Positions 21,601 through 31,234 of a DNA stretch of 64,000 nucleotides are shown one piece after another (the first letter of the stretch is position 1; each line of letters begins with the position of its first letter). The stretch comes from Glandiceps talaboti (Eukaryota > Hemichordata > Enteropneusta > Spengelidae), in assembly GCF_964340395.1 (NCBI RefSeq), contig NC_135553.1, forward strand, positions 24,276,949 through 24,340,948, written 5' to 3'. Under the pieces are notes generated by a model. It was not told where the DNA came from. It worked only from the letters and a program-made list of their open reading frames with translations, and made no database searches. The translations under genes and the position numbers were made by a program.

Positions 21601-22928
21601 TACCACTTTGGTTTTCATTGTGCTGAGCTGTAAATTCATTGATCAAGTCAATGATAACTGATAAATTGTAGTGTGCTGCCTATACTATGACACAACCCCA
21701 TGACGTGTGAGTGTACATGCAAGTGTGGTATACATGTACTCAGGGTATTTGTATGAGTGATTGCAGTGTTCTCTGTGGCAGTACTTTCATGAGTGTAGCG
21801 AGTGAAAATGTAGCAGAAAACACTGCCAGCATGAGTGCAATACCCTGAGTACCCACACTGGAACTCACATGGAATGGGGTTCTGTTATTATTACATATGT
21901 TTATCCCAAACAACAGATTTCTGTACAAATGATACTATGCAATCAAGCACTTTTGTGTACAATGAACGATTGTGTCTCATTTGGCTTGCATAACATTTTC
22001 AGCACTGCACTGTAGTGCAAATACCACACATATGCACACGCATTGGTGCAAGTAATCTATGGTACAAATGTAATAATATCATGTATTTGTCATTACCAAT
22101 AGATCTACATGTAGAACTTACAATGTACACAACAAGCGAGTGTCATTATTTACACAAGTTGTGTACTTGCTTACTGGCCTGCACTTGACCTTCATTTCCA
22201 TATTAATCATTATGTAACAATACTTCTTAACCAACCAGCAATAATTTGAAAAAAAAAGAGAACCTTGTAAAATGTATTTGTTTGATCACAGACTATGCAA
22301 TATGTAAGCTGTAGTCATGTAGAACAGCTGTTACCATATTATACAGTAACTAACTATCCACTTCTTGGTCTGAACAACAAGAGTTCACATAATCACAGTC
22401 GTATAAACCACTATAAATCTTGCTGCTACCAAGAATTTTACCACAAAATTATTTGCACACAAAAATTTTGATATTTTTGTAACTTTCTGTCAGATCTCAC
22501 ATCCATTTCAGATCAGAGCCTTAGATTATTATTGTGATTAATGAATGATGTCAAAAAATATGGCATAAGAGTGACAAAACTTCAACAAATTCAATAAAAA
22601 AAGACATTTTTTTCATACTGTTGGACATGACGGGTCAAAATTGACAATCGGTGATTACTTACCTTTGACATATGTCATCTAACATTTGTTTATTGTATGC
22701 TTGTCCATCCTGAAACACATTGTTGAGTGCATGCAATGCACACAGTTCTCGTTTCTGTTTCTCATGATAAATAGGCATGTTGTTGTCTTTGTCAAATTTG
22801 ATCACTGTGTCTTTAGGTTCAGAGTTATGACAGATATCGTCAATTCGTGGTGTCCTAATGGTAGTGGTCGTCTGCTCTGCTATCACAACTGTATTTATAT
22901 TACCACCACACAGACAATATGTTGGCAT
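12957..22928 (-). CDS. Josephin-domain deubiquitinase, JOSD1/JOSD2-like (3 coding exons)
   Basis: A cysteine protease of the Josephin (MJD) family that cleaves ubiquitin from proteins. The vertebrate pair JOSD1 and JOSD2 acts at membranes and in the cytosol. Coding exons join as 22928-22663, 13981-13856 and 13278-12957, giving 237 residues with GT-AG introns in phases 2 and 2. The catalytic residues are visible: Cys63 in [13 protein letters not shown], His165 in [10 protein letters not shown] and Asp180 in [19 protein letters not shown] (106-117) and VWWDKR (125-130) are JOSD signatures. Residues 1-51 are a poorly conserved leader, longer than in human JOSD1. A stop codon lies in frame upstream of 22928, so this is the first in-frame ATG, unless an upstream exon splices in. 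Starting at the second ATG (Met51) would give 187 residues, close to JOSD2. The sequence mixes JOSD1-like (YHEKQ, NNVFQD) and JOSD2-like (LLVVTK, SPLQWG) features, as expected of an invertebrate gene predating the vertebrate duplication. Confidence 0.95.
13279..13855 (-). other. JOSD intron 2
   Basis: A 577-base intron that is mostly occupied by a dispersed repeat (13470-13800). No other content is recognised. Confidence 0.85.
13470..13800 (+). mobile_element. dispersed repeat family 3, copy A
   Basis: About 330 bp shares a long collinear match with the reverse complement of 20870-21240: GAATGTTCACAAG, CACTACGATCGATGCAATG, AACATCTCAGT, ATCATTGAAGG, TGAAGTTCAGCAAT and TTGATGCCAGACCC. Both ends carry a CCCCTCCCCTRAATGAA block, so the element has similar termini in direct orientation. 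It ends near TTATTGAGCCTGTGTGACAT. It is non-coding. Confidence 0.7.
13856..13981 (-). CDS. JOSD exon 2: GNYDVNVI segment
   Basis: A 126-base exon with acceptor GTTCCAG|CCTTGCACC and donor GACAAAAGAAA|GTAAGTTG. It encodes residues 89-130 ([13 protein letters not shown]...[12 protein letters not shown]...VWWDK) and starts codon 131. It has no ATG at its start and so is easily missed by simple ORF finding. Confidence 0.93.
13982..14469 (-). other. JOSD intron 1, 3'-most part, nothing recognised
   Basis: AT-rich intron sequence. A 61-codon plus-strand frame here has no recognisable features and is not called. Confidence 0.5.
14470..15040 (+). repeat. 150-bp tandem repeat, about four copies
   Basis: Copies start with GAGTTATGGCTTTGGACATG at 14470, 14621, 14771 and, diverged, 14921 (period 150-151). 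Each holds ACAAACAAAATGGCTGC, GCCATATTGGATCGTATCA and CCAACTTTGAATGAGATCTG. Because 150 is a multiple of three, the minus strand shows an in-frame repeat of about 134 codons. I regard that as a by-product. The unit is related to the segment at 15140-15190. Confidence 0.85.
15108..15292 (+). mobile_element. interspersed element with (GGAC)n and terminal hairpin
   Basis: It starts with ATCAGATTTTAATCAGATTG, the same end seen at 25970-25990. It continues with ACCAAGTTTGAAAAAAATCG and GGTCCAGGCATCTCC, then a GGAC tetranucleotide run at 15193-15240. It closes with a strong hairpin at 15261-15292, in which AGTCCCC pairs with GGGGACT and CGGAC with GTCCG. This combination is a common interspersed repeat of marine invertebrates. 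Minus-strand frames reading VRPSVRPS are the tetranucleotide run. Confidence 0.75.
15293..16744 (-). other. JOSD intron 1, no recognised element
   Basis: Apart from a poly-A run near 15675 and AT-rich palindromic ATATTATTAATATAT near 16116, nothing stands out. Frames of 60-97 codons on the minus strand show no domain. Confidence 0.4.
16745..17370. repeat. 44-bp minisatellite, about 14 units
   Basis: The unit contains GAATGATGGCGGTCTGTGCA, TGACAGACATACATG and TATTCTTGT. GTCTGT-GCATG-ACAGAC is a perfect six-base-arm hairpin in every unit, followed by the palindrome TACATGTA. Units differ by single changes (GGCGGTC/GGCAGTC/GGTGGTC and ATTCTT/ATTGTT). With a 44-base period and no minus-strand stop, all three minus frames stay open across the array and the reading cycles every three units (up to 228 codons). 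This is not evidence of a gene. Confidence 0.95.
17690..17770 (+). mobile_element. foldback family 2, partial copy
   Basis: The stretch TACTTGCACTGGTGCACGG, CATGCATACCAG and TTTGCACCGCAGTACAAT matches the starting segment of the copies at 21680-22072 (reversed) and 56160-56550. Only this end is present. Confidence 0.5.
17771..18402 (-). other. JOSD intron 1, nothing recognised
   Basis: AT-rich spacer leading into a dinucleotide run. Confidence 0.4.
18403..18459. repeat. (TG)n microsatellite
   Basis: About 28 uninterrupted TG repeats. Confidence 0.97.
18585..18671. repeat. (AT)n microsatellite
   Basis: About 43 uninterrupted AT repeats followed by T-rich sequence. A frame reading alternating I and Y here is an artefact of the run. 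Confidence 0.97.
18672..19539 (-). other. JOSD intron 1, nothing recognised
   Basis: AT-rich sequence with short TGACCTTTGACC-like words near 18920. No gene. Confidence 0.4.
19540..19790. mobile_element. foldback element family 1, copy 2
   Basis: Collinear with 8630-8915. It shares TTCTACATCA, AATGCTTGAGGAGATATAAT, TTTTTCTTCAATCAGCCAG, GACCTAAGGGTT, AGTGACAAGACCCCTTA and the end CATTGGGGAATAAT. The inverted arms (19641-19680 and 19759-19790) are more diverged than in copy 1, so the fold is weaker. Confidence 0.7.
19791..20865 (-). other. JOSD intron 1, nothing recognised
   Basis: AT-rich sequence. A 72-codon plus-strand frame near 20169 is low-complexity and shows no domain. Confidence 0.4.
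20866..21292 (-). mobile_element. dispersed repeat family 3, copy B, with inverted ends
   Basis: Matches copy A (13470-13800) in reverse orientation. This copy is longer: its two outer ends are inverted repeats of each other, ATGTCACACAAGCTCGAACTT at the left and AAGTTCC...TTGAGCTTGTGTGACAT at the right (ending 21292). It is therefore a MITE-like element of about 425 bp, of which copy A has lost the left end. No target duplication was established. Confidence 0.65.
21680..22072 (-). mobile_element. foldback element family 2, copy 1
   Basis: A long palindrome is centred near 21800: ACTCAGGGTATTTGTATGAG and GCAGTGTTCTCTG on the left pair with CAGAAAACACTGCCAGCATG and CAATACCCTGAGT on the right. 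The outer arms CCCCATGACGTGTGAGTG and AACTCACATGGAATGGGG extend the pairing. The tail at 21990-22072 (CACTGTAGTGCAAATACCAC, GGTGCAAGTAATCTATGGTAC) matches 17690-17770 and 56165-56250. The copy at 56160-56550 is collinear with the reverse complement of this one. Confidence 0.7.
22073..22662 (-). other. JOSD intron 1, 5' end, nothing recognised
   Basis: AT-rich intron sequence next to the exon 1 donor. Confidence 0.4.
22663..22928 (-). CDS. JOSD exon 1: leader and catalytic Cys
   Basis: Encodes residues 1-88 and two bases of codon 89. The exon ends at ATATGTCAAAG|GTAAGTAA, a strong donor. It carries the nucleophile motif [18 protein letters not shown] frame upstream of 22928 starts with GTG and should not be used. 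The in-frame TAA just above it limits the leader. Confidence 0.9.
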
Positions 22929-23770
22929 TCCGTGAAGCACAGAATTTGTCCGGTGCCGGGAGTTTGGGTTGCCTTTCTCCTGTGCTCCCACGCTGTTTTA
23001 TGTAGTTTCAAGGTCTGCTGTGTACTTCCTTCTGTTTATTACTCGTGGATTCCATGTTTGTCCAACAACGTTATTCACTGGCGATTATATTGCCTATGCA
23101 GCATTGACACGGTGTCCAGAACAGCTCCCTTCTGAGGGATCTAGATCTCTTACGAAAATATGGAGCTATGAAGGTTCCTTCAAATCACCTCTCACAACAC
23201 AACGCTATCTAGCAATTATACGATACATATTTAACAGGAGTTTCGAGCCACGGGATAACACGTCTTACTCCGTAATTATTCTCAAGGCCTAGATTACGCA
23301 AACTCCTGACGCTGTCGAGAGTTGTTTCCGGTTTGTGCTTTTTACTGTTTCGGATACACAAAATAGAAAACAGTACATTAACGATTAAGGCAGGCGTACA
23401 CAAAAAAATTGACAAAGGGTCTGACCTCTAAAATTTGATTTGTATTCATAAGTTCATTCTGTCATATCACTCCAGTAAATCGATTTATCATTGGCATTGC
23501 GAATAAGGTCAATCTAGGTTCAGATGAAGTTGGAATGATTCTTGGCATTCAAACGACGATAAAATATTTGGAACTCTGTGAACATACTGCATGTCAACGT
23601 TTTCACCTATTAACACAGCAAATATATCTACATACAATAACTAAATAATATATGAAAACATCAGTACCTCGAATTCAACATTTGTACGGCCCACCATCTT
23701 CCAAACACTTGCTCGTTGCATTTTGGGATTGCACACAACGGAAATGTTTAAATATCGCCCTCAAGGATGC
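22929..23770 (-). promoter_or_regulatory. JOSD 5' UTR and promoter zone
   Basis: CpG content rises here compared with the flanks (AACTCCTGACGCTGTCGAGA, TTTCCGG, GGCGATT). This suggests that transcription of the JOSD gene starts between about 23300 and 23770. On the minus strand near 23700, GGAAGATGGTGGGCCG places an ATG in strong context (23698-23696), and a short open frame from it ends at TTCGAG|GTACTGAT, a possible donor. I found no matching acceptor in frame with exon 1, so this is at best a non-coding or alternative first exon. A frame of 149 codons on the plus strand (22686-23135) is antisense to exon 1 and is a shadow. Confidence 0.4.
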
Positions 23771-24054
23771 AGCTTGAAAGTCTTTTGTTTTACTTTGGCT
23801 ACGGCATCCCACAAAAATGTACTACATACTGTGTGCGAGGTCGTATTTTACAAACATTTTTTCTTGTAACAGATGAGATTACAACGACTCAATTGTTTAA
23901 GAATTTATCTACAAGAAAGATTGATCGTATATGTTTATAAATTTGCAGATGCACATTTTCAAAACAAGTTATAATGATACCAACAGGTTTTTGGAAAACT
24001 GTAGAGGGGTCCCCTAAAAGTTTTTCAAATAGAATGAAATAAAAGATTTCAAAA
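23771..24054. other. intergenic, nothing recognised
   Basis: AT-rich spacer upstream of the JOSD gene. Confidence 0.4.
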
Positions 24055-24375
24055 TCTCTCCATATCCAACCGCATCCATCCATATCTCCAGACACATTCC
24101 TCCATGCCCCAAACTATATACATCCCTACCTCCAGAAGTAATCATCTATACGCCCAAAACTATTCATCCATACCCACAAGTATTCATTCATCCATACCCC
24201 TAAAAGCATTCATCCATACCCCAGTATTCATCCATACCCCTAAAAGCATTCATCCATACCCCTAGTATTCATCCATACACCCAGAAATATTCATCCATAC
24301 CCAGATGTATTCATTCATAATTTCAGAATCATTCATCCATACCCCCGAAACATTGATCCATACCCCCAGAAATCT
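24055..24375. repeat. degenerate tandem repeat of TATTCATCCATACCCC
   Basis: About a dozen irregular copies (20-28 bp) of ATTCATCCATACCCCTA and close variants. Copies differ by small indels and no frame is shared. Confidence 0.8.
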
Positions 24376-25762
24376 ATGTCTGAGTTGACTATACCAGCTT
24401 GTCAACACAAAACAACAAAACACACATTGTATCAATTGTCTATTCAATCACTTTTATTGATCAATTCCTTGAAATCAATGCAAGGATTTCCGCCGCTAAT
24501 ACTGCTTCTTCTTGAGAGTCAAAGACTTAAAAAGTTTTTTTTTATTTACATGATATAAGATGCTCATGAAAGAAAAAAAAATACATGATATACATTCAAG
24601 GAAAACAAAGTAGTCTGCACAAAACACAATGGTTAAAAAATACTGACTCATCTTATACAATGATTTGAGATATATTCGTTTTCTGTTACATTTTTTTGTG
24701 GAATAAACACTAGATGCTATAGCACTACCTATCTTAGTCATGTGACCACACACATATGGGACTGATAGTCAAGGTCAAGGTTGATTCTCACAATTTCAGC
24801 GTCAAGTACACATTCACTGCCCCATATACTATGCAGAGATGGTTAAATGACCAAGAGCTGTTGTACAGTTTTTTTTCCAAATGTTTCCCTCATTTCATAC
24901 ACTTATGGTGAATTCTTGATGTAGTGAACAATAGGTTACCATGGGAACACTTTTCAATGTCTCTCCAAAAAATGTATTTCTATTATAGTACATGTTTCCA
25001 ATCACTAATACGTCATTGATTCAAACTCTAAAAGTGACCACTTTATTGGAGCACACATCTTTTTATTTGTATAAATATCCCCCCAAAACTTCTATTAGAC
25101 CTTGGCTTTTAGAATACACACTATAACCTTTACTACAAAAACACTTCCTTGTAACAAATTGAATACTCAATCTCGATTAATATAAGTTTCCATCTCTCTC
25201 TCTCCAACTAACAATTCCTGTGGTGTTTCACAGTTGTGGCCTGTTTATTCAATTCACCCTTTCTATAATGAGATGACACTACTCTGATGATGTCTATAGA
25301 CAGTTCCACACCTGAAAGTAAAATATTTGATGTATTGTCTTCAATACTTGTCCTGTATAACAGTAGCAAAGCTCTGACTCTTGGCTCTAGCTAAAAACAA
25401 GAGAGAAGATTTACAACAGTTGAAAATTGGCAATTGATTTACAAAAGAGACATTGTTACATGCCCCATTCACAAAAAAAACTGTGTATCTACATCACTTG
25501 GTTTCAAAAATGCTCACAATTATACTCTATTGGCGTATTTTGTCTCCTTGACATTGTAAAGAAGTCAGAGATACAAAAACCAATGTAGTGTCTAACATTG
25601 TTTCAGATCAGTTCTTCTCCGACTGCGTACAGTCACAGGTGATGTATGCCGATATTCATTAATTACACACAAGTTTATTCTTTCTTGGGATGAGTCAGTT
25701 ACATGACAGTGATAAGTAACAGACTATCGAAGCATCACCTATCCCCCGGACATATCTCAATC
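24376..25762. other. intergenic, nothing recognised
   Basis: AT-rich spacer with no domain-bearing frame on either strand. Confidence 0.4.
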
Positions 25763-25990
25763 TGATTAAAATCTGACGTCACAGCGTGATTGCTTTATTT
25801 ACCGCAATTTCCATCATATATTGTTGTTTCTTTTGATTTCACTGTCACCTTCCCATAAAAGAAAGAAATGAAGTGATCACTCACAAAACAACATAAGTGA
25901 AAACTAAATTTGCAATATATATATATGAAGGAGACAGAGGTAAATAAAGCAATCTAGCCATATTTCTATGTCAGATTTTAATCAGATTGG
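25763..25990. mobile_element. foldback element with about 47-bp inverted ends
   Basis: The left end AATCTGATTAAAATCTGACG...GATTGCTTTATTTACC is repeated in reverse at the right as GGTAAATAAAGCAATC...TCAGATTTTAATCAGATT. The outer AATCTGATTAAAATCTGA is also the starting end of the GGAC element at 15108. About 130 bp of AT-rich sequence lies between the arms. No coding capacity. Confidence 0.75.
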
Positions 25991-26928
25991 CTACATCTTT
26001 ACTTACAGCATACCATGAAAACTGAAATGACACAATGCTAGAAAATTTCTGATTGTGAAATCAAACTGCAAACATTTAAAAGGATGGAATATACGTTATC
26101 AAAATTCCTCCCTTTATCCCACTTTGTAAATTAATTCACACTGTTTGTTTAATTTTCTCTCTTTTCAATTCAACCACTCTTACTAATACCATAGGTTGAA
26201 AGTTTAAAAGTGGACTCCCTAGCTTGTGTACTTAATTCCTTATAGGGCACCCTCTTCTGAGTAGTGCTCCCCTCTCAAAGGCTCACATTTAATTTTCTCA
26301 CTTTTCAAGAAATGTCCACGCACACAAAAATAGTTCTCCTGATCCTACCGTCTACCTCACACTTTAATGTTTGATTGCCACCTTGCTATATTGCTTAAAA
26401 TGTTCCTAGAAGTCATTCCATAAACATATCTGCCTTCTTCTTACAATGTTTCTGACAAACATGTGAATTTTTTTTTGCAGCATACTATACAACCGCCATA
26501 CACATAAATACCTCATTTGCAAAATAAATTTCAACTCAGAATAATTCCCCTCCCATCTCGGTTATACAGTTTGACAGAAAACTATCAGAATTTTACATGT
26601 CACCCCCCCCCCCCTAAAACTGCCCCAATAACCCAAGTAGTGCGGTAATACAGATTTGACTTAAAGTTAAACGATAAAATTTACAATACACTATACAAAA
26701 TCAAGTGAACAAAATTTACATCTCATACATGATTAGAATACAGGCAACATGTAAATTAGCACAAACTCTTCAAATTTTCCAATCAGTTAATACTATTTGG
26801 CACACTTGAACTGTGTTGTATTTTCTGTTTTCTTGATCAAATCCATCCGTGTCACTTCAATTTCAAGAAGTAATCAACCACTGGGCACATACCAAATCAT
26901 CACAATAATGTACATGCACTGATGCATT
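25991..26928. other. intergenic, nothing recognised
   Basis: AT-rich spacer with a poly-C run near 26602. No gene. Confidence 0.4.
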
Positions 26929-26961
26929 CCTTCAAAGTGTGCCCTAAAGAGATATATCACT
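26929..26961 (+). repeat. left copy of 33-bp direct repeat flanking a LINE fragment
   Basis: CCTTCAAAGTGTGCCCTAAA and the following 13 bases are repeated at 27304-27336 with four differences. The likely reading is an aged target-site duplication of the LINE between them. A pre-existing local repeat is the alternative. Confidence 0.5.
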
Positions 26962-27295
26962 CACACTGCATCAAATATCTTGCTGAACATATTGTAGTTA
27001 ACAACCCTACAAGATCTTTGCACTCAAGTCATCATACAACACTCAAGGTTCCCAGAACAAGACTCAAATCGTATGGAGATCGATCTTTCAGCTACGCTGC
27101 CGCAATTCTGTGGAACCAACTACCTAACACTGTTCGCTCTGCACTGAGTATTGAGACTTTCAAATTAAGACTAAAGACATACCTTTTTGAGAGAGCTAAT
27201 ATCTGTAACAGTTTCAGTTGTAAAGAGCCAGTGAGCTTCATTGATGGATACTAGGCGCTATATAAATCTCTTTATTATAAACTCACATAGGCATC
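26962..27295 (+). mobile_element. 5'-truncated LINE (CR1/L2/Jockey-type), reverse transcriptase ORF C-terminus
   Basis: The frame to 27254 reads the typical extreme C-terminus of non-LTR reverse transcriptase proteins: TRSLHSSHHTTLKVPRTRLK, then SYGDRSFSYAAAILWNQLPN, then ALSIETFKLRLKTYLFERA. The usual form in these families is VPRTRLKTYGDRAFS...AAPKLWNSLP. The catalytic part is absent, so the copy is dead on arrival. After the stop comes GGCGCTATATAAAT and a short ATT-rich tail, the usual 3' end of this LINE group. It lies between the two deubiquitinase genes. Confidence 0.85.
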
Positions 27296-27303
27296 ATCTT
27301 ATC

Positions 27304-27336
27304 CCTTCAAAGTGCGCCCTCAAGAGGTATATTACT
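27304..27336 (+). repeat. right copy of 33-bp direct repeat flanking a LINE fragment
   Basis: CCTTCAAAGTGCGCCCTCAA and the following 13 bases; see the left copy. It includes the GCGCCCTC word also found near 10290, 10368 and 33152. Confidence 0.5.
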
Positions 27337-29720
27337 ATATCAATCCCGTATTGTTTTTTTGTATGGACATCAATATTAAAATAATTATGATATATATATC
27401 TTTCTGCACGATATACAGCTAAAATTAATTTTGGCAAAAATATTTAACAATCAAGCAGTGAAACAGGCATCATGTCTAATTCTTTGCAATTTTTAAAAAA
27501 GAAAAAAATTCTTCTACATCTTGGCAGTGGTTGAAGCAATCTGTAAAATCATCGTCTATAAAAATATTTGTTACTGTCTCAGTATTTACAAATTTTCTCA
27601 AATTTATTAATTGCAGTGACTATTATTTTAACCGAGCAAAATTACAATTGTGGATGAGTAAACAAATAAGATAGTTAACAAACAAACAAACAAACAAACA
27701 AACAAACAAACAGACGTTTAATGCACAGAGACATTTTAGGGTTTGACTTTGCTGAGACATAAATGCAAAACTGTGACTTAAAATATTTCTTATTTACTCT
27801 TTTCAAAACGTTACTTGTGAGAGCAGCAGCATATGATTGCACAAATACTTTTAGTTTTTGTTATGAAATATTTTACAAACTCTTTCATACACACTAGTAA
27901 ATATAAACAACAGATCAAAATGATAAGATCTGAATATTTACTTTTTTCTTGATTATTTCATATCAAATCTTTTTTCTTATTAAATATAATAATTTTGCTG
28001 AGTCACTCATGATTCAAGTATCAGACACTTTTTCTGCAAAAAGACTCTTGCAAAGATCACAAAATTCTACTGTTGTCAACCTCTCGGTACACATAATTTT
28101 TTTCCCGCCATGATTAGGTAAACAGAATTCTTGCATTTTTTGTTTCTTTTCAGAAATATTGGCCTAATTCTAATTGATTTTATACTGGGTTTTGAGATAT
28201 AATATTCATCGTGTCTGCTAGGCCACGAAAATACACAAACAATTTGGGCTTCAAATAACCCTTGTTTACAAACTTTTTCTTCAAAATCAAGTTTCTGCAA
28301 AATTTGTCTTCAAAATTGTATTTTCATAATTATTCATGCGTAAAGACAGAAAGAGATTGCAAGTACATGTGGGTATTTGGTAGAGACAGAGAAATGAAAA
28401 TTTGTGAGCATTTACTCTTCCACAAAAATTATGTGTTACTAAGAAAAAATCTAAACAGTTCTTTGATTAGTTGGATTTCTTGTATTCACATTCTTGAAAT
28501 AAAATTCATGCGAGTTGAAAATTATGATGTCGAATTTTCTCTTCTTCCATAAAAATTGATCACACTGACAACAAAGTATTACAAGATATTCACATACAGG
28601 CAAAGCTAAGGAAATGTCGTCTTTCCAGATTGATTTTTTACAACACCAAAAAACAAATTTTTTTTTAAATCAACAACTACTAGAAAGATACTCTGACATA
28701 TACGACAGAAAGAAAACTGGACAGATGTACCCAGAGACAGTTCTCTGCCTGGTCAAACACATATAACTGATCAGGGCACAGAATTTGAAAGGTTAAATAG
28801 CACTTCACAATGTACGAATGTATACAATGTTAAATATAATAAGCAGACTATCCACAAGAACTCTAAAAAGTTGTTTGCTATAATTACAACAGAAAAAGAA
28901 TGACCCATAAACATTGTAATTTCTCAGTTTTGGACCCCTGGTTTTCAGGAGGAAACTGTAGCTACAATATACAGTCTCCAATAAGAATAGTTTTTTCAGA
29001 TAATATTGTAGAGTTTACCTCTGAGAACATGACAACATCACAGACAATTTGTGATTTTGTGAATTACACCTTCTTCAATTGTTTGAAAAAATATGATCTT
29101 ATCCACCTGTTCTAATATTTTTCACAAGGACTTTTTTACAGTAATAAAAATATGCATTGACATAAAAGTGATGGATGTTTTATGGTGTCTGTCACTGCAT
29201 ACGATTAGAAAACTGAGTAAAACTGAAACCATGGCAACAGAAAATAGTAATTTGTGTTCTGTATCTTTCTTACATTATTTTGCATTGTATCACTGAGATT
29301 TGCATTTGAATTTTAACAATTTCAGTTTAGCTACACCTGCCATTTTTTGGGGGGGCAACAAATTAATTCACTGCGATATATTCTATCAAGATGTGAATAT
29401 TCCAGCTTGTGGTTAAATTTTGGCACTTATTTCAAGGACATTATTTTAACAAAGATTGCATTAATAGCATTGATATCGCTTCTTTCTGTGAAATATTTGA
29501 CCTACAAGTTGACTCTGCATCCATTTGTATACCAAATATTGCTTTCCTGAACATCTTAGAATACAATTATATAAATTTGTCAAATTTTGTCTATTTGATG
29601 GCCCATGGTTGGCACAAAATACACTCTGGACTCAAAATCTTGGGATCAAAACTTGGGAAAAATATCGCTTATTTGCATCTAAATAACATACACATTTTCT
29701 ATAAATTGTAAGTGTATGCT
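27337..29720. other. intergenic, one (AAAC)n run, no gene recognised
   Basis: AT-rich spacer between the JOSD promoter side and the 3' end of the USP gene. CAAA repeats run at 27676-27711. Frames of up to 100 codons near 28262 and 29409 have no recognisable domain and the base composition of the spacer, so I do not call them. Confidence 0.4.
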
Positions 29721-29724
29721 GAAG

Positions 29725-30025
29725 TATATTGTTCGTCAACATTCAAACTCTATGTTTGAATTAATTTGAATATTCAAATTCTATGTGTGGGTTAATATGA
29801 ATATTCAAATCCTATGTGTGGATTAATTTGAATATTCAATTCTATGTGTGGATTAATTTGAATATTCAAATTCTATGTGTGGGTTAATATGAATATTCAA
29901 ATCCTATGTGTGGATTAATTTGAATATTCAATTCTATGTGTGGATTAATTTGAATATTCAAATTCTATGTGTGGGTTAATTTGAATATTCAAATTCTATG
30001 TGTGGGTTACATTTGAATATTCAAA
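29725..30025. repeat. 31-bp minisatellite, about nine units, with higher-order pattern
   Basis: The unit is roughly TGAATATTCAAATTCTATGT followed by GTGGGTTAATT. Most units contain the 16-base palindrome ATTTGAATATTCAAAT or a close form. Three unit types (AAATCC, the one-base-shorter AATTC, and AAATTC) recur in the same order twice, giving a 92-93-bp higher-order repeat. Confidence 0.9.
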
Positions 30026-31234
30026 TTCATTCTGCCAACAAAGCTGCAGAAAACAGTACATAATCATGGAACTTCAAATCTACAACTCACTTTAACAATT
30101 ATGGCCTAAAATATACCAGAATAATTGTAACAGTTTTTTGCATTTGCATTTTCTACTATGAAAGAATCTGATTGGTGAATATGTTTCTATATTTACATAT
30201 TCCCTGCCTACATCATGGAGGTTGACCTTTGACATACAGCCTACTGGCCACCTCCTTCTGAAGTACTCTCACCATTATAACACTATAAATTCTACCACTA
30301 CTGGCTTATATACAGTAGAAACTGTAGAAAGAGAGAGAAAAATGAGCTTCTATTACACAGCTTAGTTACAAATTGTCAACATTTTGTACAAATATTTTCT
30401 TGTTACTTTTTCATTTATACATTGCAAATTTCTTGTCTTTTTTTTTTTATAAATAATCATTTATAATCTGGATACAAAAAGAGAAATGGGTCTGAAATCT
30501 ATGATTTCTCTCTCTTAAACTAACTAAATATAAATCTTATACATTTGGTATTAGAAATGTTAAATTCTAGCTAATATTCTCTTTCCAACACATCAAATCA
30601 GTTTGTTGTTTTCATTCATACAATATGGTTACTTAGAAGTGAATGATTTATAGGTATAACGATAGACATATTTCACCCCAATCCCCACCCCCACCCCCAC
30701 CCCCCTCTGGCTGTACAGGCAGTAAACAAGTACATGAGACTGTGAGGGCAGCATAAAGTTATATGACAGACTTTGAGGGCAGCCTTCAAGTTCACAATCT
30801 GGCATGAGGGCTGCCTACAATTATTAGCCTACAAGGACATCACCTGACTGTGAGGGCAGACTATAGTTACATGACTGGCCTGTGAGAGCAGTCTTAATGT
30901 ACATCAATGCACAACCTTATGTGTTTATATGAAATACACAAGAAGAAGACAGGTAAGAAGACAAAGGTGATTTTTAGGTGGATGGACATTAATCAATTGC
31001 TATTTATGTGATTCTTCCTGCCTATAAAACTGACAACTGCAATATACCTTGGGCCTACAATTACAATACAATATCAGACCTACCTGGCTTTCATCCCATA
31101 TTTTAACCTAACAGCACAGCATACTACAAAATAGTCTCACGTTATTTACACTACCGTATTCCTGGCCTTAGTTTCATCATCATCTATGGTCAGTATATAT
31201 AGACTTACATGATGATCATCTAAAAGCTAACATT
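30026..31234 (-). other. 3' flank / probable 3' UTR of the USP gene
   Basis: No coding sequence. Degenerate copies of CTGTGAGGGCAG occur about every 35-40 bases from 30731 to 30905. A CCACCCCCACCC run lies near 30685. No confident polyadenylation signal was picked. Confidence 0.4.

Noticed and set aside
22929-22991. Upstream extension of JOSD to a GTG at 22991
   Set aside because: Eukaryotic nuclear genes start at ATG, and an in-frame TAA lies just above. The first ATG at 22928 was used instead.
22686-23135. 149-codon plus-strand frame
   Set aside because: It runs antisense across JOSD exon 1 and its 5' region and has no recognisable domain.
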